Below, in pieces: positions 1 to 5,891 of a stretch of DNA of 20,543 bases. Where the stretch lies: positions 1 through 20,543 of the IMG/VR virus record IMGVR_UViG_3300033571_028777, one strand, 5' to 3'. Numbering within the stretch: the first letter of the stretch is position 1; every line of letters starts with the position of its first letter. The notes under the pieces were generated by a model, which saw only the letters and a list, made by a program, of their open reading frames with translations, did no database searches and was not told the origin of the DNA. Position numbers and translations under genes: made by a program. The DNA comes from a virus.

Positions 1-50
1 ACCTGGGGATTCTTGAAATACGTCAGGATCATGACTCTGAAGAACTGCAT
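1..50 (-). CDS. Start of a hypothetical protein, cut by the window edge
   Basis: Only the first 16 codons are visible, reading MQFFRVMILTYFKNPQ. The ATG follows a good AAGGAG site with a spacer of about 8 bases, and that site overlaps the TAA stop of the upstream gene. This is the same pattern as the other minus-strand genes. No function can be assigned from this fragment. Confidence 0.6.
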   Translation of the reverse strand, partial: MQFFRVMILTYFKNPQ

Positions 51-61
51 GTTTTGTCTCC

Positions 62-406
62 TTACTTCGTTTGTGCGAGCCTAACAACTTCTGCCAACCT
101 GATCTTGATTGTCTCCTTTGCGGTCAAAGCCGCCTGCTCTTCGGTGGTCATCCAATCATCGGTATCTCCCCGATACTCGATCTTGAATGCGCACTCCATT
201 CGATTCCCAGACTGCTCGGGATCCTTGCTGACGCAGTTCAGCCACTCATCCAAAGCAGCGTGAAAGAACTCACGCGTCTTCGGATCCACTCCCATCGACT
301 TCTTCAGATCGAAGAAGATCCTGTCTCCAACGGGAACAGGGGCCGGATACCCCTGCACCATCCCCGTGAAGAAACTCGTGTACAACAACCTGAACTCGTC
401 ACTCAT
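62..406 (-). CDS. Hypothetical phage protein, 114 aa
   Basis: The ATG is preceded by AAGGAG about 8 bases upstream. The protein is acidic and soluble, with no signal peptide or membrane segment. Visible features are an aromatic N-terminus (FRLLYTSFF), a central DPKTREFFHAALDEWL helix-like stretch and a C-terminal charged helix rich in Ala, Glu and Lys. I do not recognise a family. It is the last complete gene of the minus-strand series, and the next one starts 11 bases after its stop. Coding is well supported by the ribosome binding site and compact packing; function is unknown. Confidence 0.75.
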   Translation of the reverse strand: MSDEFRLLYTSFFTGMVQGYPAPVPVGDRIFFDLKKSMGVDPKTREFFHAALDEWLNCVSKDPEQSGNRMECAFKIEYRGDTDDWMTTEEQAALTAKETIKIRLAEVVRLAQTK

Positions 407-424
407 AACACACTCCTTACAATG

Positions 425-447
425 AAAGCCGCATCATTGCGGACTTT
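425..447 (-). promoter_or_regulatory. Leader hairpin carrying the AAAGTCCGCA element
   Basis: In the minus-strand RNA, AAAG-U-CCGCA pairs with UGCGG-CUUU across an AUGA loop: nine base pairs with one bulged base. The 5' arm is the ten-base element AAAGTCCGCA found at five other places in the left half. The hairpin sits about 18 bases upstream of the start codon at 406. A second GC-rich hairpin (CCCCCG/CGGGGG, 473-491) lies further upstream in the same gap. Possible roles are mRNA stabilisation, processing or translational control. Confidence 0.5.
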
Positions 448-507
448 GGAGGCGAACGGCCTACCTAGACCTCCCCCGGTCGCATCGGGGGATTTGAGGA
501 TGGTCGT

Positions 508-1032
508 TTAGCCGTGAATGTGATCACGGAGATTATTTACTGATGTCACGTCCAGGTTCAAGATCTGCCGACACTCTTGCCCATTGATGATGGACTCAAG
601 AACCTCAATCATGGTCTTCCTTGCAGCCTTAAGGTCGTGGATGTAACAGCCGTTGTAAGACACGGAGTCATGGATGTTCTGCAGCCAAATCAAGACCATC
701 ATGTCCTTACGCTCAACCCCTGCAGCGTCCAAGATTTTGTCCATCAGCGCACGTGCCGCAAAGAGCTTGTGCTCAATCATATGGATCTTCCCGAGACTGA
801 ATCCGGCGTGCCAAAAGGTTCGGAACTCCATTCCGGTGACACGCTCAGCGCGGTCGATCTCCTCTACGCCGCTATCGCTGAGCAGGCAGCCAACGGCGCA
901 CCGCCCAACCTCATCGCCGCTCGAATCGCACATCTTGTACAGACATGCTCCATTCTGATTGATACCAGGCAGTCCGCCGTCGGAGTAGAACCCGTGGACA
1001 CGCTTGACGATGCTCATTGCTTCCTGATTCAT
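508..1032 (-). CDS. Hypothetical phage protein, 174 aa, with GRCAVGCLL motif
   Basis: The ATG follows AAAGGA at good spacing; an alternative start five codons in (MSIVKRV) is also possible. The N-terminal half contains CLYKMCDSSG and GRCAVGCLLSDSG. This resembles a motif I recall from small uncharacterised phage proteins (CAVGCLIPDE-like), but that is memory, not a search result. The protein has eight or so cysteines and a mixed alpha/beta look, with no membrane segment. Its 5' end overlaps the end of the gene at 911-1171. Function unknown. Confidence 0.8.
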   Translation of the reverse strand: MNQEAMSIVKRVHGFYSDGGLPGINQNGACLYKMCDSSGDEVGRCAVGCLLSDSGVEEIDRAERVTGMEFRTFWHAGFSLGKIHMIEHKLFAARALMDKILDAAGVERKDMMVLIWLQNIHDSVSYNGCYIHDLKAARKTMIEVLESIINGQECRQILNLDVTSVNNLRDHIHG

Positions 1033-1171
1033 CTGAGATCCTTTCTACAAGGAAAGTGAGAGAGTTGATCACATCAGCCACCATGGCGGTGTGATTGTTG
1101 ATATTCCCCGCCGAGATGTGCATAGAGAACAGATGAGCCAACTGCTCGCTCTTCTGCTTTAGTGGATTCAC
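911..1171 (-). CDS. Possible small gene, 86 aa, overlapping the next gene
   Basis: It begins with GTG at 1171, and the GTGA overlaps the TGA stop of the upstream gene, the coupling style used elsewhere in this region. The N-terminal 45 residues look protein-like (two helices, LAHLFSMHISAG and VADVINSLTFLVERI). The last 40 residues are Arg-rich and lie over the start of the downstream gene in another frame, so the true protein may be degenerate at its C-terminus. No family is recognised. Confidence is moderate because of the 122-base overlap. Confidence 0.5.
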   Translation of the reverse strand: MNPLKQKSEQLAHLFSMHISAGNINNHTAMVADVINSLTFLVERISDESGSNEHRQACPRVLLRRRTAWYQSEWSMSVQDVRFERR

Positions 1172-1389
1172 GGCTCGAACCCCGGAGTGCGGTCGTACTG
1201 CCGCCAGATGATCTTGTCTGGGTCCAGGACCGCACAGACCTCTTCGAGCTTTTGGAAGTACCGCTTGGCATTACGCCAAACTTCGCCGTCGTCGGTGTAC
1301 TCGTACCACCAGTCGGCGATCTGAAGGAACTTCTTGTACTCATCGACGCTCCAGCTGCTCGCCGGCTTGGCAAACATCTCTTCTGTCAT
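1168..1389 (-). CDS. Hypothetical protein, 73 aa, Trp/Tyr-rich
   Basis: The ATG at 1389 follows AAAGGAAGAG and overlaps the TGA of the upstream gene (ATGA), so translation is probably coupled. The product is small and soluble, rich in aromatic residues (SSWSVDEYKKFLQIADWWYEY), and ends in RTPGFEP. It has no signal peptide. It belongs to a coupled three-gene set from 1622 down to 911. I do not recognise the family. Confidence 0.7.
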   Translation of the reverse strand: MTEEMFAKPASSWSVDEYKKFLQIADWWYEYTDDGEVWRNAKRYFQKLEEVCAVLDPDKIIWRQYDRTPGFEP

Positions 1390-1622
1390 GACTCTTCCTT
1401 TCTGTTGCGCATCTCAATGATGCTGATTACACGTGCCACCTTGACGCGTCCAGAGGTCGCAACCTTGGACACGTCCCGATTGAACTTCGCCGCCCACTGT
1501 TCGCACGCCTCCCGAGTCCTTCCGGGAAAGATGTGCGAGGGTCCGTTTCCAGGATTCGAGATCTCAACGACCCAATCCGCGGAGAGTGATCTAACAACTC
1601 GATCAGTGTTAACACGAACCAT
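1386..1622 (-). CDS. Hypothetical protein, 78 aa, paralogue of the 1668-1847 product
   Basis: The ATG follows TAGGAAG at normal spacing. The protein shares an arrangement with the product of the next gene upstream: a W-(V/I)-V-x-I beta strand followed by a Pro-Gly turn, then an EQWAAKFN helix (QRWCDEFN in the partner) and a VARVI strand. This looks like a tandem duplication of a small alpha/beta protein. Its stop overlaps the next start. No known family is recognised. Confidence 0.7.
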   Translation of the reverse strand: MVRVNTDRVVRSLSADWVVEISNPGNGPSHIFPGRTREACEQWAAKFNRDVSKVATSGRVKVARVISIIEMRNRKEES

Positions 1623-1637
1623 TGGTTCTTCCTAACT

Positions 1638-1669
1638 GTGGCTTAGCCACAAAGAGAGCCTCTCGGCTC
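1638..1669 (-). promoter_or_regulatory. Two adjacent leader hairpins
   Basis: In the minus-strand RNA, GAGCC-GAGA-GGCUC (1656-1669) has a GNRA-type loop and GUGGC-UAA-GCCAC (1638-1650) has a three-base loop. The first overlaps the stop codon of the upstream gene and the second lies just before the AGGAAG site of the next. The UAA-loop hairpin has a counterpart at 3752-3764 with the arms exchanged. There is no U-run, so a simple terminator is unlikely. Confidence 0.5.
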
Positions 1670-1847
1670 AGTTATCCTGACACTCCTTCTTCTCGGACCG
1701 GTGGATCACACGAGCCACCTCAGGTCCCCCGCCATTGAACTCGTCACACCACCTCTGCATGTCGATCTTGGTGGTTGCGGGCTTGATGAAACGAGGCCCG
1801 AACTCGCATCCAGGCCTGTCGATTTGAACGATCCAACAATCTTCCAT
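1668..1847 (-). CDS. Hypothetical protein, 59 aa, paralogue of the 1386-1622 product
   Basis: I chose the ATG at 1847 because it has GGAG eight bases upstream and gives an N-terminus (MEDCWIVQIDRPG) that aligns with the paralogue. The longer reading frame from 1895 would overlap the upstream gene and has no matching site. The protein has the WIVQI strand, an MQRWCDEFN helix and a VARVI strand near the end. Function unknown; the tandem pair suggests local duplication. Confidence 0.7.
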   Translation of the reverse strand: MEDCWIVQIDRPGCEFGPRFIKPATTKIDMQRWCDEFNGGGPEVARVIHRSEKKECQDN

Positions 1848-1860
1848 GGTTGTACTCCAA

Positions 1861-2253
1861 TCAGACTCGCTCGCCCTTGCTTCTCTTGTAGGCATACTCA
1901 GCCGACAAGGGGGCTTGAGAAGGATCCTTTAGCCAATTCTCTGCGAGCAGAAGCGTGAACCTGTGAAACTCACTGTCTCCGTGCACAGCGCAGATAACCG
2001 AAATCCACTCGACAATCACTGACTGATCGCGATCCCACTCTGCCCTGTTCTTCCAAGCAGGATCCGTGATCTCTCTTGTCAGCCTACCGCAGATGTAGTA
2101 TCTAGCGCCCATCCTGTCGATGAGGTAGCGCTGATGCTTGAGAACCTGCATGATCTGCCACGAGGCAGACTGCTCTGGGTTCTGCCATCCCTCAACCTTG
2201 ACAGCCAACTCAAGGTACTTGATGGCATCCTCTGACGTTTCAATCTTCGGCAT
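1861..2253 (-). CDS. Hypothetical protein, 130 aa
   Basis: The ATG follows TAGGAG eight bases upstream. The sequence is mainly helical (EDAIKYLELAVKVEGW, SASWQIMQVLKHQRYLI, SVIVEWISVICAVHG) with a basic C-terminus. It has neither signal peptide nor transmembrane segment. It is separated from its upstream neighbour by a strong hairpin. I do not recognise the family. Confidence 0.75.
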   Translation of the reverse strand: MPKIETSEDAIKYLELAVKVEGWQNPEQSASWQIMQVLKHQRYLIDRMGARYYICGRLTREITDPAWKNRAEWDRDQSVIVEWISVICAVHGDSEFHRFTLLLAENWLKDPSQAPLSAEYAYKRSKGERV

Positions 2254-2277
2254 GTCATTACTCCTACGTTAAAGCTA

Positions 2278-2302
2278 GTGGGGGGAGAACGCCTCCCCCC
2301 AC
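2278..2302 (-). promoter_or_regulatory. Ten-base-pair GC hairpin in the leader
   Basis: GTGGGGGGAG and CTCCCCCCAC form a perfect ten-pair stem with a five-base loop, about 25 bases before the start codon at 2253. No U-run follows on either strand. A copy of the ten-base element (minus-strand AAAGTCCACA) lies on the far side at 2318-2327, just after the upstream gene's stop. Probable mRNA-stabilising or regulatory structure. Confidence 0.5.
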
Positions 2303-2332
2303 CAGCCTTAGTTGCGATGTGGACTTTGAGGC

Positions 2333-2773
2333 TTAGCCGACGTGGCCAGACGCACGGAGAGCGCGCGTGTTGCGCTCCACCGCAGCCGACTTCTTGTCCG
2401 CAGTGAAGACTTCGACAACCACGTCGTCTCGGTAGATGTTGCCGGGACCGGTCGTGCCGCGGCCGATCGCAGCCAACTCCAGCGCCCGCTTGAGCTGCGC
2501 CTCGATGACCTCTGCCGCTGCCCTCTTGGCGCGCTCGGCAGCCGCCTTCAGGCGATCGACATCATTGTCGTCCATCAGAATGCCGGCGACATCGGCAGCG
2601 AAAGTCGTCATGACCCTGCTGGGCTGCGACTTGCTCCTGCGGAAACCCACCACGATGTCTGCGAGGGCAGCGGCCTGCTGCTTCGTCGCGTTCTTCGACT
2701 TGGGGGCCGCCTGGGTGGCGCCGAGGCTGACGGTGGCGGTGGCGGTCTCGACGGTCACATTGTTGTTGCTCAT
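2333..2773 (-). CDS. Ala/Lys-rich hypothetical protein, 146 aa
   Basis: The ATG follows AAGGAG at seven bases. The N-terminus is low-complexity Thr/Ala (VTVETATATVSLG), followed by a long helical middle rich in Ala, Arg and Glu (KAAAERAKRAAAEVIEAQL) that could form a coiled coil, and a short beta C-terminus (DDVVVEVFTADKK). No membrane segment. A small hairpin (CCGAG/CTCGG, 2785-2799) directly abuts its Shine-Dalgarno sequence, suggesting translational control. Family unknown; possibly a nucleoid-like or structural accessory protein, but that is speculation. Confidence 0.75.
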   Translation of the reverse strand: MSNNNVTVETATATVSLGATQAAPKSKNATKQQAAALADIVVGFRRSKSQPSRVMTTFAADVAGILMDDNDVDRLKAAAERAKRAAAEVIEAQLKRALELAAIGRGTTGPGNIYRDDVVVEVFTADKKSAAVERNTRALRASGHVG

Positions 2774-2875
2774 GGCAACTCCTTCCGAGGGTTTCTCGGA
2801 TTTGGAACCCTATCAACAGATAACCCGCCCATCGAAATTGTGGGCAGCCAGCTCCTGTTGCATCGGGAATAGAAA

Positions 2876-2895
2876 CGCCGCCCTTTCGGGCGGCG
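2876..2895 (-). terminator. Hairpin, possible minus-strand terminator
   Basis: CGCCGCCC and GGGCGGCG form a perfect eight-pair stem closed by a GAAA loop in the minus-strand RNA, followed by UUUCUAUU. It lies 7 bases after the stop of the gene at 2903-3295. The U-run is interrupted, so termination may be partial. Confidence 0.55.
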
Positions 2896-2902
2896 CCTCC
2901 TT

Positions 2903-3295
2903 TTAGATCTCGGGGTACTTCTTCGGCGTCTTCTCGGTCATGTTGGCACACGCCTTCACGATGAGGATGAGATCCTCCCGATCAACGTGGCCGATGACCT
3001 GATCGAAGTGTCGCGGCTCCAAGAAGCCGGGGATACAGAGCGCCGTCTCGTTCTCGTCCCACGCCATGACTTCGCATGACGTGAAGCCTTGATCGCAGTA
3101 GTTCTGACCGCCCCACTGCACACTGAGGCTGACGTCATTGCTGAACGTCAGATGAACGCCCTTGATCCGACGCTTCATCATACGCCACTCGTTTCGGTCA
3201 ATATCACCACGAGTGGGAACGAACTTCTTGACCCTGACTCCAGCAAGATTGAGAACCCGCTGGATCTGATTAAGCCTGAACCACTTCTTCTTCAC
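2903..3295 (-). CDS. Hypothetical protein, 130 aa
   Basis: The start is GTG at 3295, overlapping the upstream TGA as GTGA and preceded by an excellent AAGGAGGTGA site. The N-terminus is basic (MKKKWFRLNQIQRVLNLAG, then KRRIKG), the rest beta-rich with acidic patches (VSLSVQWGGQNYCDQG, DENETALC). The charge pattern could fit a nucleic-acid-associated protein, but no motif confirms this. It is coupled to the gene at 3292-3738. Confidence 0.75.
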   Translation of the reverse strand: MKKKWFRLNQIQRVLNLAGVRVKKFVPTRGDIDRNEWRMMKRRIKGVHLTFSNDVSLSVQWGGQNYCDQGFTSCEVMAWDENETALCIPGFLEPRHFDQVIGHVDREDLILIVKACANMTEKTPKKYPEI

Positions 3296-3738
3296 TTGGT
3301 CACCTCCTTGAGATGCTCGTCCATTGCCTCAGCCATGGATGCGCAGCACTCGCTGATTGCTCGTTGCGTGTGAACTTCCATCCAACGATGGCGCAGATGG
3401 CGAACGGCACCTGCGATGAGAGACAGCTCCAAGTACATCTCGTAGTCAGTGTCCTTGAACTTGTCCCTGCAGGCGTCGATACGCTCGACGATCCGCCCGA
3501 TCCGCTCCTTCTTCAGAGCGTCCTCGGCCGCGGCGAGAGCAGCGCGATGCTTCTCCCACTCGTCGCGCATTGCCCAAACGAGTTCGAAGGCCTGCTTGCG
3601 CCACTTGTCATCCTCTCCGCCCTCGATGCGATTGACGCACATGTTGAGCATGCTGAAGCCTGCGTCAACAGTCCGACCTCCACCGATCATGCCGAGGTTG
3701 TACTCATGGCTCTCGTGCGTGTTCCAATCAGCAGTCAT
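3292..3738 (-). CDS. Helical hypothetical protein, 148 aa
   Basis: I start it at the ATG at 3738, which has AAGGAG at correct spacing; the longer frame from 3756 would begin inside the ribosome binding site. The protein has a Gly-rich N-terminal part (YNLGMIGGG) and then long amphipathic helices (WRKQAFELVWAMRDEWEKHR, KKERIGRIVERIDACR) likely to pack as a helical bundle. It is coupled to the downstream gene by a GTGA overlap. No family recognised. Confidence 0.75.
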   Translation of the reverse strand: MTADWNTHESHEYNLGMIGGGRTVDAGFSMLNMCVNRIEGGEDDKWRKQAFELVWAMRDEWEKHRAALAAAEDALKKERIGRIVERIDACRDKFKDTDYEMYLELSLIAGAVRHLRHRWMEVHTQRAISECCASMAEAMDEHLKEVTK

Positions 3739-3773
3739 TACACACTCCTTCGCCACTTAGTGGCATGGAAACA

Positions 3774-3804
3774 GGGGCGGGCCGCCAACGCGACGACCCG
3801 CCCC
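3774..3804 (-). repeat. GC-rich hairpin repeat, copy 1
   Basis: GGGGCGGG and CCCGCCCC form an eight-pair stem around a CCAACGCGACG core. Nearly the same 31-base element occurs at 4094-4124 and 5168-5198, always between minus-strand genes. A second small hairpin (GCCAC-TTA-GTGGC) lies next to it at 3752-3764. No U-run follows, so it is not a standard terminator. Confidence 0.7.
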
Positions 3805-3810
3805 ACTCGA

Positions 3811-4062
3811 TCAGTTTGCAGCAGGCGTGATCTGCCAAATCATGAACGAGGTGATCGCCACGTTGACGCAACCCTCGGGTTCGCCCGTGATCTTGCGGTC
3901 ATTCGCCCATTGGACGGCCATCTCCGCACCCTCGCGGATGAACCCCTCGTCGTGATGTGCAGCGAAGAACGTGCACTGGAAGGCTCCCTGCCCGTGGACG
4001 TACTCGTCCTTGCGATCGCGCCCGACCCAGGCGCACATTCCGGTCACGATGAACTTCCTCAT
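3811..4062 (-). CDS. Hypothetical protein, 83 aa
   Basis: The start at 4062 is chosen because AAGGAG lies nine bases upstream and the protein then begins MRKFIVTGMCAWVGRD; the longer frame upstream crosses the hairpin repeat and is low-complexity. The short alpha/beta protein has FQCTFFAAHHDEGFIREGAE and a C-terminal strand (CVNVAITSFMIWQI). No signal peptide. It lies between two copies of the GC hairpin repeat. Unknown function. Confidence 0.7.
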   Translation of the reverse strand: MRKFIVTGMCAWVGRDRKDEYVHGQGAFQCTFFAAHHDEGFIREGAEMAVQWANDRKITGEPEGCVNVAITSFMIWQITPAAN

Positions 4063-4093
4063 TTGCTGACTCCTTCTGCGCATAGCGCGATGA

Positions 4094-4124
4094 GGGGCGG
4101 GTCGCCAACGCGACGACCCGCCCC
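4094..4124 (-). repeat. GC-rich hairpin repeat, copy 2
   Basis: The best copy: GGGGCGGGTCG and CGACCCGCCCC form an eleven-pair perfect stem around CCAACGCGA. The ten-base element (minus-strand AAAGTCCACA, 4128-4137) lies directly beside it, just after the stop of the gene at 4143-4487. Confidence 0.75.
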
Positions 4125-4142
4125 ATGTGTGGACTTTGCGGT

Positions 4143-4487
4143 TTAGCAGTTCTCCAGGGCCTCGTCCATGGCCTTGCGGCCCTCTTCGTTGATCGCCACT
4201 GAGATGACGATCAGCGTGCCATCTTCCCCCTCCTCGCCGAGCGAGGGCCACAGATCGAAATCCGCGTGCTCATCGCTCGGCTGCTTGCCGTCCTGGCACT
4301 TGAGACCCGAGATCGTCATGGTCACGAGATCCTCGCCCATCGCCCAAAGGCGACGGGTGACGTCTCCGCGATCCGTACTCTGCGGGCGGTACATCATCGG
4401 CGTGTGGTACACCAGATGGTGTACCCCTCCTTCCTCGGTCGTCAGGCGGTGCGAGAGGGTCTTCATGTCCGCGATGGTTGCCTTCAT
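4143..4487 (-). CDS. Hypothetical protein, 114 aa, behind a pseudoknot leader
   Basis: The ATG follows AGGAG by eight bases. The product looks like a small alpha/beta protein with strands at VHHLVYHTPMMY, DLVTMTISGLKC and GTLIVISVAIN, and an acidic middle (SDEHADFDLWPSLGEEGED). No membrane segment or known motif. The Shine-Dalgarno site is immediately adjacent to a stem of a predicted pseudoknot (4501-4542), so its translation is probably regulated by RNA folding. Family unknown. Confidence 0.8.
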   Translation of the reverse strand: MKATIADMKTLSHRLTTEEGGVHHLVYHTPMMYRPQSTDRGDVTRRLWAMGEDLVTMTISGLKCQDGKQPSDEHADFDLWPSLGEEGEDGTLIVISVAINEEGRKAMDEALENC

Positions 4488-4500
4488 GTTGGCAACTCCT

Positions 4501-4542
4501 ACCGATAGTGCGAAACTAGCCTGTTATCGGTGTGCAGGCTAG
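4501..4542 (-). promoter_or_regulatory. H-type pseudoknot touching the ribosome binding site
   Basis: Two perfect stems interleave in the minus-strand RNA. Stem 1 pairs CUAGCCUG (4542-4535) with CAGGCUAG (4523-4516). Its loop contains ACCGAUA (4531-4525), which pairs with UAUCGGU (4507-4501). The connecting loops are 3, 1 and 8 bases, a normal geometry for an H-type pseudoknot. The last base of stem 2 is followed without a gap by AGGAG. Known parallels in form are the T4 gene 32 leader and small pseudoknot riboswitches; no ligand or protein is identified here. Confidence 0.65.
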
Positions 4543-4552
4543 GGTTTGGAAG

Positions 4553-4582
4553 CGCTGCGCAGCCGTTTCCGGCTGCACAGCG
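4553..4582 (-). promoter_or_regulatory. Thirteen-base-pair hairpin with GAAA loop
   Basis: CGCUGUGCAGCCG and CGGCUGCGCAGCG pair over 13 positions in the minus-strand RNA, with a GAAA tetraloop and one G-U pair. In the plus strand that G-U position would be a C-A mismatch, so the structure favours the minus-strand transcript. It lies just after the upstream gene's stop and before the pseudoknot. Confidence 0.65.
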
Positions 4583-4589
4583 GTAGTGG

Positions 4590-5141
4590 TTAGAACACAT
4601 CCCTCTCAAGGTCGAGCCTGACCTGCTCAGCGTGAGCATCCGTGGGATCGGGCAGCAAATTCCCCCACATGTACTCAAGCGGAATCGACCACCCCTGCCA
4701 ACGGCATTCGTAGCCGTAGCAGAAGTTCACCAGCTCAACCTTGTACTGGTAGTCCCACAAGCGAGCTGTGCGGGCATTGCTGACAGCGGACTTCTCGATC
4801 AGCATCGGCCTGAATCCGTCCTTCTCAAACGGGTCGGGATACCACACCTCGGTGTTCCAGTACTGCTTGCCCGTCAGGCGGAACATCGGGTACAGCAGCC
4901 GAGCGACGATCAGCACGCCGCGAATTCTGCCGCGCGGCCCCCACTTCTCCCACACGAACCTGCGGCTCTCGACCTCGTAGGCCCTGCGAACCATGAGCAG
5001 GAACATCCGAATCCTGCTCCCCTCGTACACAACCGCCAACCCGCTCCGCCGCAGATCCTTGATGATCCCTGCGAACAGGTACACAGTCAGGAAACCACTC
5101 GTGCATGCGACGATGAACATGAAAAGCTCCCAAGAACTCAT
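4590..5141 (-). CDS. Membrane-anchored hypothetical protein, 183 aa
   Basis: Start chosen at the ATG at 5141 (MSSWELF), with AAGAAGGG a few bases upstream; the longer frame from 5165 has no site. Residues 4-26 (ELFMFIVACTSGFLTVYLFAGII) form one clear N-terminal transmembrane helix, followed by a positively charged stretch (KDLRRSG), consistent with an inner-membrane anchor and a cytoplasmic domain. The rest is rich in Arg, Trp and Tyr. It could act at the host membrane, but there is no recognisable domain. Confidence 0.75.
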   Translation of the reverse strand: MSSWELFMFIVACTSGFLTVYLFAGIIKDLRRSGLAVVYEGSRIRMFLLMVRRAYEVESRRFVWEKWGPRGRIRGVLIVARLLYPMFRLTGKQYWNTEVWYPDPFEKDGFRPMLIEKSAVSNARTARLWDYQYKVELVNFCYGYECRWQGWSIPLEYMWGNLLPDPTDAHAEQVRLDLERDVF

Positions 5142-5167
5142 TTGACCCTTCTTTCTAGAAAGCACAA

Positions 5168-5198
5168 AGGGCGAGCCACCAACGCGATGGCCCGCCCC
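5168..5198 (-). repeat. GC-rich hairpin repeat, copy 3
   Basis: GGGCG-a-GCC pairs with GGC-c-CGCCC around CCAACGCGAT. This copy has one internal mismatch but keeps the same core as copies at 3774 and 4094. It sits in the leader of the gene at 4590-5141, and a degenerate form of the ten-base element (minus-strand AAACTCCGCA) lies between it and the upstream gene's stop. Confidence 0.65.
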
Positions 5199-5223
5199 TT
5201 GCGGTTGCGGAGTTTACTGCCGA

Positions 5224-5472
5224 TCAGAGAACCTTGAACACGGGATTGCGGTAAGCCGCGTCCCCCGGCTTCGTGTCCCTGTTCCAAAGGTTGACCTCGC
5301 GCCACAGGCTGTGGTAGGCGCTCCTGAGGGCGCTGAGCCTGCGCTTGCGAGCCTTGCCCTTGCCGAGCGGCGCGTGAACCGTGTTACCGACACCCACCGC
5401 CATCTCCTCGTTGATCGCAACGAGCACGCTCCAACCGTCGATGCGGTTGGTGATCTTGACTTGAGCTGTCAC
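5224..5472 (-). CDS. Basic hypothetical protein, 82 aa
   Basis: Start is GTG at 5472, overlapping the TGA of the upstream lysis-type gene as GTGA, with GAGGAGG in front. The N-terminal part is beta-like (VKITNRIDGWSVLVAINEEM) and the middle is strongly basic (GKGKARKRRLSALRSAY), suggesting nucleic acid contact or simply a basic tail. Translational coupling ties it to the gene at 5469-5891. Not recognised. Confidence 0.7.
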   Translation of the reverse strand: MTAQVKITNRIDGWSVLVAINEEMAVGVGNTVHAPLGKGKARKRRLSALRSAYHSLWREVNLWNRDTKPGDAAYRNPVFKVL

Positions 5473-5891
5473 TTACGCCTCCTCTTCTGCGGCTTCTTGC
5501 CGCCGTTGTCCATGATCTCTTGGACCGATCGCCAGTATGGCAGAGTCGAGTCCTTCACATGACCCTTGGGTCCGCCGTTGTGCTTGCGAGCGGCTTCCTC
5601 GTCGTTCTTGGGCTTGTAACGGCCCATGTACGCCTTAAACACGCGGATGCTGACCTCGCGGTCATAGCAGTCCTCGTGCTTCAGGTCGCGCAGGCTCGGG
5701 TCAGCCTCCTGTGCATCCTTGAAGTAGCCCGGCCTGATCTGAAGGCAGCCGATGGCGTTCTCCTTCTTGTTGAACGCCTTGTCGTTGCCGTCCGACTCCT
5801 GCTCAATCAGGCTCTTGATGAGCAGTTCGCTCTGAGCCTGAACGGGCGCGCCGCAGAGCAGCGCAGCGATGATGATGGTGATTAGCCTCAC
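5469..5891 (-). CDS. Secreted lytic transglycosylase / lysozyme-like protein, 140 aa
   Basis: The start chosen is GTG at 5891, with AGGAGG seven bases upstream; it gives a clean signal peptide (MRLITIIIAALLCGAPVQA, predicted cut before Gln20). The mature part has the layout of a goose-lysozyme/SLT fold: IEQESDGND with the likely catalytic Glu at residue 32, then AIGCLQIRPGYF, the counterpart of the family's GxxQ motif, and a YWRSV helix near the end. The C-terminus is a basic tail (KKPQKRRRK). It probably cleaves peptidoglycan in the periplasm during lysis or superinfection control. Family assignment is by motif only; substrate and role are inferred. It is coupled at both ends to neighbours by GTGA overlaps. 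Confidence 0.75.
   Translation of the reverse strand: MRLITIIIAALLCGAPVQAQSELLIKSLIEQESDGNDKAFNKKENAIGCLQIRPGYFKDAQEADPSLRDLKHEDCYDREVSIRVFKAYMGRYKPKNDEEAARKHNGGPKGHVKDSTLPYWRSVQEIMDNGGKKPQKRRRK

Noticed and set aside
1171-1192. A stretch reading ggctcgaaccccggag that looks like the T-arm of a tRNA
   Set aside because: It is the end of the coding gene at 1168-1389 (codons for RTPGFEP), and no acceptor or anticodon stem can be built around it.
2817-2867. A 16-codon ORF (MQQELAAHNFDGRVIC) on the minus strand before the gene at 2333-2773
   Set aside because: It has no Shine-Dalgarno site and overlaps a hairpin (GCCCA/TGGGC), so translation is unlikely.
2342-2906. Two long plus-strand frames opposite the gene at 2333-2773
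   Set aside because: Antisense to an Ala-rich gene with a strong ribosome binding site; the products are low-complexity Ala/Arg/Gly sequence with no start signal.
3313-4146. A 277-codon open frame on the plus strand
   Set aside because: It runs antisense through two well-supported minus-strand genes and a hairpin repeat, has no ribosome binding site, and its composition is that of a shadow frame in GC-rich DNA.
3774-5198. A CRISPR array suggested by three similar GC-rich repeats
   Set aside because: The copies are separated by genes of different length, not by uniform spacers, and no cas gene is nearby.
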